A stretch of DNA of 47,388 bases from Chitinophaga pinensis (GTDB lineage Bacteria > Bacteroidota > Bacteroidia > Chitinophagales > Chitinophagaceae): contig CAMDVD010000027.1 in assembly GCA_945878115.1 (NCBI GenBank), positions 1 to 47,388 on the forward strand, in the 5' to 3' direction. Below the pieces are notes generated by a model. That model had not been told where the DNA came from and did not search any database. It saw nothing but the letters and a program-made list of their open reading frames with translations. This document shows, piece after piece, positions 18,368-27,074 of this stretch; the stretch's first letter is position 1; every line of letters starts with the position of its first letter. The position numbers and the translations under genes were made by a program.

Positions 18368-18422
18368 AAATTCGAAATTCGAAATTCGAATTTAGGATTT
18401 CGCATTTCGAATTTCGAATTTT
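18368..18422. repeat. Heptamer-repeat hairpin after the phosphohexomutase gene
   Basis: Tandem GAAATTC units on the left (from 18368) are mirrored by GAATTTC units on the right (18405-18422), giving a stem of about 16-17 bp around a short loop. It starts 14 bp after the mutase stop and probably ends its transcript, though no long T-run follows. Confidence 0.6.
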
Positions 18423-18494
18423 CAGCCTTGGAATTTAAGATCTATACGTATTAACAAATTATGATATTTTATTCTCATTTTAAATTGTCGCATG

Positions 18495-18502
18495 TATATT
18501 TG
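18495..18502 (+). promoter_or_regulatory. -7 box TATATTTG for pckA
   Basis: Exact match to TAnnTTTG, ending 22 bp before the ATG at 18525. An A-rich leader (AAAAAAAAAATAGTGT) lies between, typical of Bacteroidota translation initiation. No clear -33 box. Confidence 0.55.
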
Positions 18503-18524
18503 CGCCTTAAAAAAAAAATAGTGT

Positions 18525-20138
18525 ATGCAAGAAAATGGATTCAAGAACCCTTCTGCTAATCTAGCTGATTTGGGAATATCTCCTTCAATAATCAATTGGA
18601 ATTTATCTCCAGAATTATTAACCCAACAAACAGTTGATTTACAACAAGGAACCATTACCGACATGGGTGCGTTGGCCGTAAACACTGGAAAATTTACTGG
18701 CAGATCTCCTAAAGATAAACTAACAGTAAAAGATGCTAAAACAGAAAACACAGTTGATTGGAGTGATATTAATATCGCCATTTCTCCTGAACATTTTGAT
18801 AAAGTCTATCAAGATATTACTGCACATCTAAATGGCAAAGAAATATGGGTTAGAGATGCGTATGCTTGTGCTGATCCTAAACACAGATTAAACATTCGTG
18901 TTATCAATGAAAATCCATGGGCAAATTTATTTTGCTATGATTTATTTCTCAGACCAACACAAGAAGAAATATTATCGCAAGAAGTTGAGTGGACTATCAT
19001 TCAAGCGCCTAGCTTCAATGCTGATCCAGCTAATCATGGTACACGTCAAGGAAATTTTACGATTGTCAACTTTACTAAAAAAACAATTTTAATCGGAGGT
19101 TCTGCTTACACAGGAGAAATGAAGAAAGGAATCTTTGGTGTATTAAATTATGTATTACCACATGAGAAAGGCGTACTTAGTATGCACTGCTCTGCCAATG
19201 AAGGAGTGGATGGTGATGTGGCCTTATTTTTTGGCTTAAGTGGCACCGGAAAAACGACTTTAAGTGCTGATCCAAATCGCAAATTGATTGGTGATGACGA
19301 ACATGGTTGGGATATGGGATCTGTGTTTAATTTCGAAGGTGGATGTTATGCAAAATGCATCGACTTAACAGAAGAGAAAGAACCACAAATTTATTCTGCT
19401 ATTAAAGCAAATGCTTTAGTGGAAAACACAACTTATTTACCAAATTCAAATACAGTCAACTTTGCAGATGGTAGCATTACAGAAAACACACGTGTTGCTT
19501 ATCCAATCTCACATATCAACAATGCAAAAGAACCAAGCATTGGCGGAAATCCTAAAAATATTTTCTTCTTAACTTGCGATGCATATGGCATTCTTCCTCC
19601 AATTTCTCGATTGAACAAGGGGCAAGCTATGTATAGCTTTATCAGCGGATATACGGCAAAAGTAGCAGGTACAGAAGTTGGTGTAACAGAACCACAAGCT
19701 ACATTCAGTGCGTGTTTCGGCCGTGCTTTTTTACCATTGCATCCAACAAAATATGCTGAGCTTTTGGGTAAAAAATTAGAAGACAATCCAGAAGTGAAGG
19801 TTTATTTAATCAACACAGGTTGGAGCGGTGGTCCTTATGGCGTTGGTAGCAGAATGAAATTAAGTTATACTCGAGCGATGATTACCGCTGCGATGAATGG
19901 CGAGTTAGATAATGTAGATTACGAAAAGCATCCTGTTTTTGGATTTGAAATGCCAACTACTTGTCCTAATGTACCTTCTGAATTATTGATACCACAAAGT
20001 ACCTGGGAAAACAAAGAAGAGTATACCAAAAAAGCTTATGATTTAGCTGCCATGTTTGTCAAAAACTTTGAAAAATATGCTGCTCAAGCAAACGAAGAAA
20101 TACTAGCCGCAGCGCCTAAATTAGGGGCAAATGCCTAA
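18525..20138 (+). CDS. pckA: Phosphoenolpyruvate carboxykinase (ATP)
   Basis: A 537-residue enzyme converting oxaloacetate and ATP to phosphoenolpyruvate, CO2 and ADP, the first committed gluconeogenic step. The kinase P-loop GLSGTGKTTLS is at 237-247, followed by the metal-binding DDEHGW. Other family blocks are FTGRSPKDKLTV, VRDAYACADPKHRLNIRV and NTGWSGGPYGVGSRMKLSYTRA. The length matches ATP-dependent PEPCK (about 530-540) rather than the GTP form. A strong terminator follows at 20168. Confidence 0.98.
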   Translation: MQENGFKNPSANLADLGISPSIINWNLSPELLTQQTVDLQQGTITDMGALAVNTGKFTGRSPKDKLTVKDAKTENTVDWSDINIAISPEHFDKVYQDITAHLNGKEIWVRDAYACADPKHRLNIRVINENPWANLFCYDLFLRPTQEEILSQEVEWTIIQAPSFNADPANHGTRQGNFTIVNFTKKTILIGGSAYTGEMKKGIFGVLNYVLPHEKGVLSMHCSANEGVDGDVALFFGLSGTGKTTLSADPNRKLIGDDEHGWDMGSVFNFEGGCYAKCIDLTEEKEPQIYSAIKANALVENTTYLPNSNTVNFADGSITENTRVAYPISHINNAKEPSIGGNPKNIFFLTCDAYGILPPISRLNKGQAMYSFISGYTAKVAGTEVGVTEPQATFSACFGRAFLPLHPTKYAELLGKKLEDNPEVKVYLINTGWSGGPYGVGSRMKLSYTRAMITAAMNGELDNVDYEKHPVFGFEMPTTCPNVPSELLIPQSTWENKEEYTKKAYDLAAMFVKNFEKYAAQANEEILAAAPKLGANA

Positions 20139-20167
20139 TAATATCAACAATAGAAATTAATTAAATT

Positions 20168-20192
20168 GGATACTTCGGTATCCTTTTTTTTT
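20168..20192 (+). terminator. Rho-independent terminator of pckA
   Basis: GGATAC-TTCG-GTATCC, a perfect 6-bp stem with a stable UUCG tetraloop, followed by nine T. It ends 21 bp before the convergent NHL gene stop at 20214. Confidence 0.9.
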
Positions 20193-20213
20193 GCTGTTCA
20201 TTTTGCGCAGAAA

Positions 20214-21509
20214 TTATTTCTTCTCTGCAGAAAAGATACAAACCATTTCGTCATCATGATACACTTCTACAGCATAAATACCTGCAGGAATGTCTGCAAA
20301 ACCTATTTCAATATTTTGTTTACCCTCTACCACATTAGCAATAACTTGTTTCACTACCCTACCTTTAACATTCATAATTTTAATGGTGGTTGTTAGTGTC
20401 TCATATACTGCCACATCTAGTAACAATCCATCTTTCGAATTATTCGAGAACACTTGAATGGATGATATAAAATCAGTCGTTGCTTGGCTATCTAAATAGA
20501 TTTTAAAAAAAGTATTAATGGCAGCATCAGAAACATACAAGATGTGATTCGCATCCAAGGTCAAACCACTTGGTCCATACAAAGGATATTTTTTCCCTTG
20601 ATCTGAAAAACATACGATTCCACTTACAATCCCATCAGCCGTTATTTTTTGAATTTTAGAATTCATTTGATCAGCCACATAAATATTTTTCAATTTATCC
20701 ACTACTACATCCACTGGCCTTTTAAAATAGGCATTATGCCATGTAGTATTTTCCTTAATTTCCTTTATTTTTAAAGTGCTCACTTCAGCAGCTGGCGTAA
20801 TTTTCCGTATGGTATGATTTCCCTTATCGGCTATATACAAATTGTTATTGGCATCAATAGCTATTCCTTGTGGATTGTCAAATGCTGCTTGCTTCCCATT
20901 CCCATCTTTGAATCCAGCAATAGAACTCCCCGCAAAAGTACTCACAACACCCTTACTATTTATTTTCCGAATACTATTATTATCTTGATCAACAACATAG
21001 ACATTTCCCAGCTTATCAACTGCTACTCCCGTGGGATGATTAAAGCTCGCATTAATGCTTGATCCATCCACATTGCCAGCAAATCCAGTACCCGCCAAAG
21101 TACTTACTTCTCCACTCGGCGTAATTTTTCGAATTTTATGATTCCCAAAATCTGCGACTAATAAATTGCAAAAAGCGTCTCTCGTAATTCCGCAAGGTTG
21201 ATTCATTTGCGCAATTGTACCAATTCCTTCATTATGTCCAATAAATGAACTACCTGCAAAGGTACTTAACACCCCATCCTTATTTATTTTACGAATGATA
21301 TGGTTTATCATATCCGCAACATAAAGATTACCCATCGTATCTGCAACTACCCCAAATGGCGCATTGAAATTTGCGAATCTTTCTATCTTTTTAAATTCGA
21401 CTTCTTTAACATGAAAATTTGAAACTTTTATTTGTTGGGCTGTAGCGTTTAAACAAATAAATAGAACAGCTAAATTTAATTTCAATGTAAAAAATAATTG
21501 TGCTTTCAT
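20214..21509 (-). CDS. Secreted NHL-repeat propeller protein with T9SS-type C-terminal domain
   Basis: 431 residues. Signal peptide LNLAVLFICLNATAQQ, then six NHL repeats of about 50 residues, each ending in a motif like NLYVADMINHIIRKI; six blades would close one beta-propeller. After them is a ~90-residue C-terminal domain (VKGRVVKQVIANVVEGKQNIEIGF, AGIYAVEVY) with the form of a type IX secretion sorting domain, so the protein is probably exported to the cell surface or medium. Function unknown; NHL propellers often bind ligands or proteins. The neighbouring gene at 21612 is a paralogue on the same strand. Confidence 0.85.
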   Translation of the reverse strand: MKAQLFFTLKLNLAVLFICLNATAQQIKVSNFHVKEVEFKKIERFANFNAPFGVVADTMGNLYVADMINHIIRKINKDGVLSTFAGSSFIGHNEGIGTIAQMNQPCGITRDAFCNLLVADFGNHKIRKITPSGEVSTLAGTGFAGNVDGSSINASFNHPTGVAVDKLGNVYVVDQDNNSIRKINSKGVVSTFAGSSIAGFKDGNGKQAAFDNPQGIAIDANNNLYIADKGNHTIRKITPAAEVSTLKIKEIKENTTWHNAYFKRPVDVVVDKLKNIYVADQMNSKIQKITADGIVSGIVCFSDQGKKYPLYGPSGLTLDANHILYVSDAAINTFFKIYLDSQATTDFISSIQVFSNNSKDGLLLDVAVYETLTTTIKIMNVKGRVVKQVIANVVEGKQNIEIGFADIPAGIYAVEVYHDDEMVCIFSAEKK

Positions 21510-21611
21510 TTATTTTGAATAGAGGATAAAATAAATTTTAATTCATTAAACTTCACTTACCCATTTATACTTTACTAAACACAAATGGATATTGAACATT
21601 TTTATTAGTTC

Positions 21612-23315
21612 TTACTTTTTTTCTAATTTAGAAACGGCAAGTCTTTTATCTTCACGAAAAACTTGAATAGTATATAACCCTGAAGCAATTTCACTTAAAT
21701 CAATTGTACTGGATTGTTTACCTGCATTTATTTTGCAAGCAATTTCTTTTATTACTCGACCACTCATATCCACAATTTTAATAGATGTGCCTAATGCTAA
21801 AGATTCTATTAATTCCACTTTGACATATCCATCTGTTGGGTTCGGAGAAATAATAAGATATGGATTAAATGCAGTGGCTTCTATACCAAGTGGAGTAAAT
21901 GAATGACAATTGGAAGTATCTATACAACCATTGATAGAAACGATAACAGCATAACTCCCGCCATTTGTTGGTGTATAATTTTGATTTGTCGCTCCGCTTA
22001 TTGCAATATTTCCATTACAATCTATCCATTGATAAGTAGCTCCAGACTGGGTTGCATGCAAATCTGTACTGTTTGTTGTTACAGAACTATCGATGGAATT
22101 AATGGTTAAATTAAGCGTCAATGAACTATCGCAACCACCAACATTCAATATGGTGGCAGTGTAAACCCCAGCAGTCGTTATCGTATTTCCATTCCATTGG
22201 TAAGGCAAATTATTTGAGCAAACACTCAAATTGGTAATGGAAGAATTTGGTGTACAGTTGGCGATTTTACGAATCATATTATTCCCTTGATCAGCAACAT
22301 ATAAAATGCCAGACGCACTTACTGTTACACCACTCGGGTAATAAAATCTTGCAGAGGATGCCACTCCATTATTGCTACCACTTGCTGCTGGAAAACCGGC
22401 ATAGGTGCTCACAAAACCAGTATTATCTATTTTTCTAATTGTATTATTGATATAGTCTGCAACATATAAATAACCTGAATCATCAACAGCAATTCCACTA
22501 GGATAATAAAAAGAAGCAGACGTTGTGCTTCCATTAGCACCTCCAAAAACACCGCTTCCAGCTACAGTAGTAACAATACCAGCAGCAGTTATTTTACGAA
22601 TTTTATTATTACCTCTATCTGCAACATATACATTACCTAATGAATCCACGGCAACTGCATGTGGTTGATTAAAACTAGCAGCAGTACCAGTACCATTGGC
22701 ACTTCCAAGTGTAGTATTCCCGGCTAAAGTAGTTACCAAGCCTGTAGAAGAAATTTTACGTATCATATGATTATCTCGATCCGCAACATATAAATTGCCA
22801 TTATCGTCTATGGCTAATCCACCTGGATTATTAAAGCTTGCTGCGGTTCCATTCCCATTGGTACTTCCACTAATAAGATTACCAGCAAAAGTACTAACAA
22901 CACCAGCACTCGTTATTTTACGAATCTTATTATTATAAGCATCTGCAACAAAAATATTCCCTAAAGTATCTACAGCTAGCCCATAAGGTCCGTTAAAACT
23001 TGCGGCAGTACCAATACCATCTGCACTTCCACCGGTAGTACTTCCAGCGACAGTCGTAACAACACCACTAGGGGATATTTTACGTATCATATTATTAGTA
23101 AAATCTGCCACGTATACATTGCCAACAACATCAGTTGCCACATTGGTTGGAAAATTAAAACTTGCCGCAGTCCCAGTTCCATTTGAACTTCCGCTTGTTG
23201 TGTTGCCTGCCAAAGTACTTACAATCAGTACTTGCGCATGTATTATTTGTGTCGTTAAAATACAAAAAACAAAAAATGATTTTCGTATAAATTGCTTGAT
23301 TATAAATTGAATCAT
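21612..23315 (-). CDS. Secreted NHL-repeat protein with Ig-like region and T9SS-type C-terminal domain
   Basis: 567 residues. A signal peptide (SFFVFCILTTQIIHAQ) is followed by six NHL repeats, very regular at about 54-55 residues (NVYVADFTNNMIRKI, NIFVADAYNNKIRKI, NLYVADRDNHMIRKI and so on). Residues ~355-475 form a Cys-containing beta region (VCSNNLPYQWNGN, NVGGCDSSLTLNLTIN, ATYQWIDCNGN) of the kind common in Bacteroidota adhesins. The C-terminus (PYLIISPNPTDGYVKVELIE, LYTIQVFRED) is a T9SS type A sorting domain. The repeats are similar enough at DNA level to allow recombination between them. Likely a duplicate of the adjacent gene. Confidence 0.88.
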   Translation of the reverse strand: MIQFIIKQFIRKSFFVFCILTTQIIHAQVLIVSTLAGNTTSGSSNGTGTAASFNFPTNVATDVVGNVYVADFTNNMIRKISPSGVVTTVAGSTTGGSADGIGTAASFNGPYGLAVDTLGNIFVADAYNNKIRKITSAGVVSTFAGNLISGSTNGNGTAASFNNPGGLAIDDNGNLYVADRDNHMIRKISSTGLVTTLAGNTTLGSANGTGTAASFNQPHAVAVDSLGNVYVADRGNNKIRKITAAGIVTTVAGSGVFGGANGSTTSASFYYPSGIAVDDSGYLYVADYINNTIRKIDNTGFVSTYAGFPAASGSNNGVASSARFYYPSGVTVSASGILYVADQGNNMIRKIANCTPNSSITNLSVCSNNLPYQWNGNTITTAGVYTATILNVGGCDSSLTLNLTINSIDSSVTTNSTDLHATQSGATYQWIDCNGNIAISGATNQNYTPTNGGSYAVIVSINGCIDTSNCHSFTPLGIEATAFNPYLIISPNPTDGYVKVELIESLALGTSIKIVDMSGRVIKEIACKINAGKQSSTIDLSEIASGLYTIQVFREDKRLAVSKLEKK

Positions 23316-23371
23316 TGTCTTTTTTTTAGTAGTAAAAATGAATATTAAATTTCAGAACAACAAATTTTTTT

Positions 23372-24391
23372 TTAGAATAAACTTCCTTTCCACTTGGTTT
23401 GTAAATTAAGATGTTTATACGCCTTTTCAGTAGCTTCACGACCACGAGGTGTGCGAAAAATATAACCTTCTTGAATTAAAAAAGGTTCATACACTTCTTC
23501 AATGGTGCCGCTCTCTTCACCAACCGCTGTAGCGATATTCGTTAATCCAACTGGACCTCCTTTAAACTTATCAATCAGCGTGAATAAAATTTTATTATCC
23601 ATTTCATCCAACCCATTTGCATCTACCTTTAATGCTTTTAAACCATGTTCAGAAATAGCCATATCAATAGTTCCATTGCCTATAATTTGCGCAAAATCTC
23701 TCATCCTACGTAAAAGGCCATTGGCAATACGTGGTGTACCGCGACTCCGCCGAGCAATTTCTCTAGAAGCATCCGAAGTTATTTTTACACCCAACAATCC
23801 TGCACTTCGTCTCACAATTAACTCAAGTACATCCAAAGTATAATATTCCAATCTTGATTTGATGCCAAACCTGGATAATAAAGGAGAAGTAAGTAGACCT
23901 GAACGTGTAGTTGCACCAACTAAAGTAAATGGATTTAGAGCTATCTGAATACTCCTTGCATTGGGCCCAGAGTCAATCATTATATCTATTTTATAATCCT
24001 CCATGGCTGCATACAAATACTCTTCAACCACATTACTCAAGCGATGTATTTCATCAATAAATAAAACATCTCGCGCCTCCAAACTGGTAAGTAATCCAGC
24101 TAGATCAGCAGGCTTTTCAATAACTGGCCCACTTGTTTCTTTGATTTGAACACCTAACTCATTGGCAACAATTCTAGACAAGGTTGTTTTGCCCAAACCA
24201 GGAGGTCCATGAAACAATACATGATCTAATGCTTCACCTCTTTGATTCGCAGCTTGAATAAAAATTTGTAAATTCTCTATGAGTTCTTTCTGACCCGAAA
24301 AATCACTGATATTAGTTGGTCGAATACTATTCTCAAATTCCTTTTCTTGGGGTAAGCCACTCGATGCAGATTGTAAATTTGGATTGCTCAT
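23372..24391 (-). CDS. ruvB: Holliday junction branch-migration helicase RuvB
   Basis: 339 residues, the usual RuvB length. The AAA+ motor has Walker [13 protein letters not shown], Walker [13 protein letters not shown], sensor motif [20 protein letters not shown] with the arginine finger, and the C-terminal winged helix ending with [16 protein letters not shown]. RuvB hexamers drive branch migration with RuvA. No ruvA or ruvC is in the window. It is divergent from the nuclease-fold gene, with 104 bp between. Confidence 0.98.
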   Translation of the reverse strand: MSNPNLQSASSGLPQEKEFENSIRPTNISDFSGQKELIENLQIFIQAANQRGEALDHVLFHGPPGLGKTTLSRIVANELGVQIKETSGPVIEKPADLAGLLTSLEARDVLFIDEIHRLSNVVEEYLYAAMEDYKIDIMIDSGPNARSIQIALNPFTLVGATTRSGLLTSPLLSRFGIKSRLEYYTLDVLELIVRRSAGLLGVKITSDASREIARRSRGTPRIANGLLRRMRDFAQIIGNGTIDMAISEHGLKALKVDANGLDEMDNKILFTLIDKFKGGPVGLTNIATAVGEESGTIEEVYEPFLIQEGYIFRTPRGREATEKAYKHLNLQTKWKGSLF

Positions 24392-24495
24392 TAAGATTCA
24401 AAAGTAGAACAATTCATTTAGATAAAAATAAGGAATTCTAAACGCCATCCAGAAAATGGAATATTATTTATCGAGTAAATCAATAACTTCGCTTC

Positions 24496-26529
24496 ATGAA
24501 AAAAAATACCTTCCTTTTGTATCTTCTTTTTACTAGTTGTATTTGCTTTAATGCTTTCGGACAATCCACCACTTTACATGAAAATTTTACAACGTGTATC
24601 AGTTCGTTCCCAACAGGCTGGCAACAATATAGTGTAATCGGTACAGATGTATGGTCTTGCACTACAGCTGGCGAATCAGGCAATGGGGTGCAAATGAGCG
24701 GTTATAGTAGTGGCAATAATAACACCAATGAAGACTGGCTTATTTCTCCACAACTCAATCTAAATAGTTTTATAAATCCTTTCTTGTCTTTTTGGAGCCG
24801 AACAAAATATGCTGGTGCATTTATGCAAGTCCTTATTTCAAATAATTATGCTGGTGCGGGCAATCCAAACTCAGCAACATGGACAGTATTACCAGCAACA
24901 CTTCCATTATCTAATTCAGATGCTTGGCTTTTATCAGAACAAATAAATTTAACTTCTTTCAAAAACCAACCCTTGCACCTTGCTTTCAAATATACTTCTA
25001 CCACTGCTGCTGCTGCAACTTGGAAAGTAGATGAAATAAATGTAAGCGAAGGCGCCTTAACTACCCCAGATAAATTTATCAATGTAGGACAATGTGCAGC
25101 AGGCAATTCTTCAAGCGGAGTAGCTACAACCTTTACCATGTCGGGCTTTACTGGGACATTACAAATTGACGCCCCTGCACCATTTGAATTATCAAAAGAC
25201 AATATTGCATTTTCTACTCAATTAAATTACACGTCCACTATATCTTCCATTCCACAAACAATCTATATTCGTATTAGCCCATCTAGCGCAGATAAAATTT
25301 ATCGAAACAAAATCAGCTTCACGGTAAATAATAATCTATTAGGCAACTCCATATTATTATTGGGGACTTCTATTCCAGATGACCAAGCTATAAGAATTGC
25401 TACTTGGAATATGCGTTGGTTTGGAGATCCAAGTATGTGCAATTGCGATACTAGTATTGCAAGACAACAAGCCACGATTGTATTGAAAAACTTACATGCT
25501 GATTTGTATTGTATACAAGAAATGGTGAATGTAAATAAAGTTGCGTTATTGGCAAATGCTTTAGGCCCGCAATATGCGTACAGTGTGTCTCCATTTGGTT
25601 CTTTAGCCACTAGCCCTAGCAGTGGAAATTATGCAGGCTCACAAAAATTAGCTTACATTTTTAACACGCAAAAAATTCAATCGCTTGGCAATTTTGGTTT
25701 ATTGGCATCCACTTATCCAGCAGATACCGCAACTAATTCCGCTTATTACTGTTTTGCATCTGGACGGTTTCCGTATATCATGAAAGCCAAAATAGTATTA
25801 AATGGAGGCATAACAGACACGATGATCATTTCTAATATTCATGCAAAAGCTAGCTCAACAACAACGGATTACAATAGAAGAAAATGTGGTGCAGAAAAAA
25901 TGACAGATAGTTTACTCGCTTTATTTCCAAATAAAAAGATTTTAGTTGTTGGAGATTTCAATGACTATATAGTCGGTACAGATGTTTCAGGACAAACCAT
26001 ATCACCTTATCAATATCTATTAAATCATGGCTTTACAGGCATTACGTTGCCTTCCTTATTTCCAAACCAAACTACTTATGTTGGTTCTTCAAATCATATA
26101 TTAGATAATATGGTTTGCAATTCTACATTGTACAACAAGTATATTGATAGCAGTTGTTTTATTTTTAATGAAGTCCTTCAATTCATCAATAACTATGCAA
26201 GTACAACTAGCGATCATATCCCAGTCATGAGTTATTTTAAGTATGATTTAATCCCAACAAACTTGAATGAAATTTCGCAAGAAAAACACGATGTCATACA
26301 TATACAAAACCCTTCCAGCAATACACTTAACATACAAAATTCGGTATCAGGCAATGCCCCTTTTTCTGCACAAGTATTTGATCTTTTTGGAAATTTACTT
26401 TATTCTTTTCAAGATAAATTTGAGAACGATCAGTACCATCGCGACTTACCTAATTTGCATAGCGGATTATATATTGTTCGTGTACAAATAGGGAAAACAA
26501 CTTATCCATTAAAATGGCTTGTCTACTAG
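24496..26529 (+). CDS. Secreted endonuclease/exonuclease/phosphatase-fold protein with T9SS-type C-terminus
   Basis: 677 residues. A signal peptide (FLLYLLFTSCICFNAFGQ) is followed by a beta-rich segment (residues ~25-185, TTLHENFTTCISSFPTGWQQYSV then DEINVSEG) resembling choice-of-anchor J domains, then a ~100-residue linker domain. The EEP domain spans ~300-580, with metal and catalytic residues N305 (TWNMRW), E342 (CIQE), H in SNIHAK, D487/N489 in GDFND and D573/H574 in SDH, all intact. The final ~85 residues (IQNPSSNTLNIQNSVSG, LHSGLYIVRVQIG) are a T9SS sorting domain. It could be a surface or released DNase or a phosphodiesterase; the motifs do not decide. Confidence 0.9.
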   Translation: MKKNTFLLYLLFTSCICFNAFGQSTTLHENFTTCISSFPTGWQQYSVIGTDVWSCTTAGESGNGVQMSGYSSGNNNTNEDWLISPQLNLNSFINPFLSFWSRTKYAGAFMQVLISNNYAGAGNPNSATWTVLPATLPLSNSDAWLLSEQINLTSFKNQPLHLAFKYTSTTAAAATWKVDEINVSEGALTTPDKFINVGQCAAGNSSSGVATTFTMSGFTGTLQIDAPAPFELSKDNIAFSTQLNYTSTISSIPQTIYIRISPSSADKIYRNKISFTVNNNLLGNSILLLGTSIPDDQAIRIATWNMRWFGDPSMCNCDTSIARQQATIVLKNLHADLYCIQEMVNVNKVALLANALGPQYAYSVSPFGSLATSPSSGNYAGSQKLAYIFNTQKIQSLGNFGLLASTYPADTATNSAYYCFASGRFPYIMKAKIVLNGGITDTMIISNIHAKASSTTTDYNRRKCGAEKMTDSLLALFPNKKILVVGDFNDYIVGTDVSGQTISPYQYLLNHGFTGITLPSLFPNQTTYVGSSNHILDNMVCNSTLYNKYIDSSCFIFNEVLQFINNYASTTSDHIPVMSYFKYDLIPTNLNEISQEKHDVIHIQNPSSNTLNIQNSVSGNAPFSAQVFDLFGNLLYSFQDKFENDQYHRDLPNLHSGLYIVRVQIGKTTYPLKWLVY

Positions 26530-26603
26530 ATTTTCATTCAGGAAAATATACTTCAGCTATTTTTTCGAAGACATTCTACATTTAAATATTAAATTGCATT
26601 TGG

Positions 26604-26660
26604 GCGGCTCACACGCTTTTCGTTCCAATCTTTTTGCTTGCTTCGCGCAAAAAGGATTTC
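26604..26660. repeat. Intergenic hairpin element
   Basis: AATCTTTTTGC at 26627-26637 pairs, with one bulge, with GCAAAAAGGATT at 26647-26658 around a 9-nt loop. Upstream is a GC-rich stretch (GGGCGGCTCACACGC). Its composition differs from neighbouring DNA. It occupies most of the 209-bp gap between the nuclease gene and the broken MmcQ gene. From memory, similar CAATCTTTTTGC...GCAAAAAGGATTTCC elements recur in Bacteroidota genomes. Confidence 0.6.
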
Positions 26661-26738
26661 CACTGCAATCGTTGCCGCAATGCAGCTGCATTAGAATACG
26701 CATTCCATTTTACGACAATTTTTAGTGCTAAAAAATTC

Positions 26739-27062
26739 TTACTTTTTCCGAATTAAGCAATACGAATCTTGAATAAATTCTTTCAGTTGTGTATCCTTCA
26801 ATTCGCCATTTGCTACAACCGTATTCCAATGTTTTTTATTCATGTGGTAACCAGGCAAAATTGCATTCGGATATTCATCTCTTAATTGAATGGCCTTATC
26901 CGGTTCACACTTCACATTAAATTGCAATGGATCTGCATCCAGTGGAAGCAATAAAAACATTTTCGATTTTGTTTTATACACCAACACATCTGGACCAAAC
27001 GGCGTTGTTTCTTAAACTTCATCCAATGACAAGGCAAAATCTCTGATATCTTCAATGTGCAT
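26739..27062 (-). pseudogene. MmcQ/YjbR-family gene broken by one in-frame stop
   Basis: From ATG 27062 the minus-strand frame reads MHIEDIRDFALSLDEV, then TAA at 27014-27012, then continues without shift as ETTPFGPDVLVYKTKSKMF and so on to the stop at 26739. The two parts join into a normal MmcQ/YjbR-like protein of about 107 residues with the hallmarks LLPLDADPLQFNVKCEPDKA and YHMNKKHWNTV. One substitution (for example GAA to TAA) explains the break. The part after the stop could start at GTG 26987 (82 residues), but would lack the first helix. A sequencing error is possible. The family has a CyaY-like fold and no well-defined function. The ATG lies 12 bp from the smc stop. Confidence 0.75.
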
Positions 27063-27074
27063 GACCTACACCAT

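Noticed and set aside
24399..24406. A TAnnTTTG-like box (CAAAAGTA, plus strand) just upstream of ruvB
   Set aside because: It is only about 7 bp from the ruvB ATG, too close for a normal leader.
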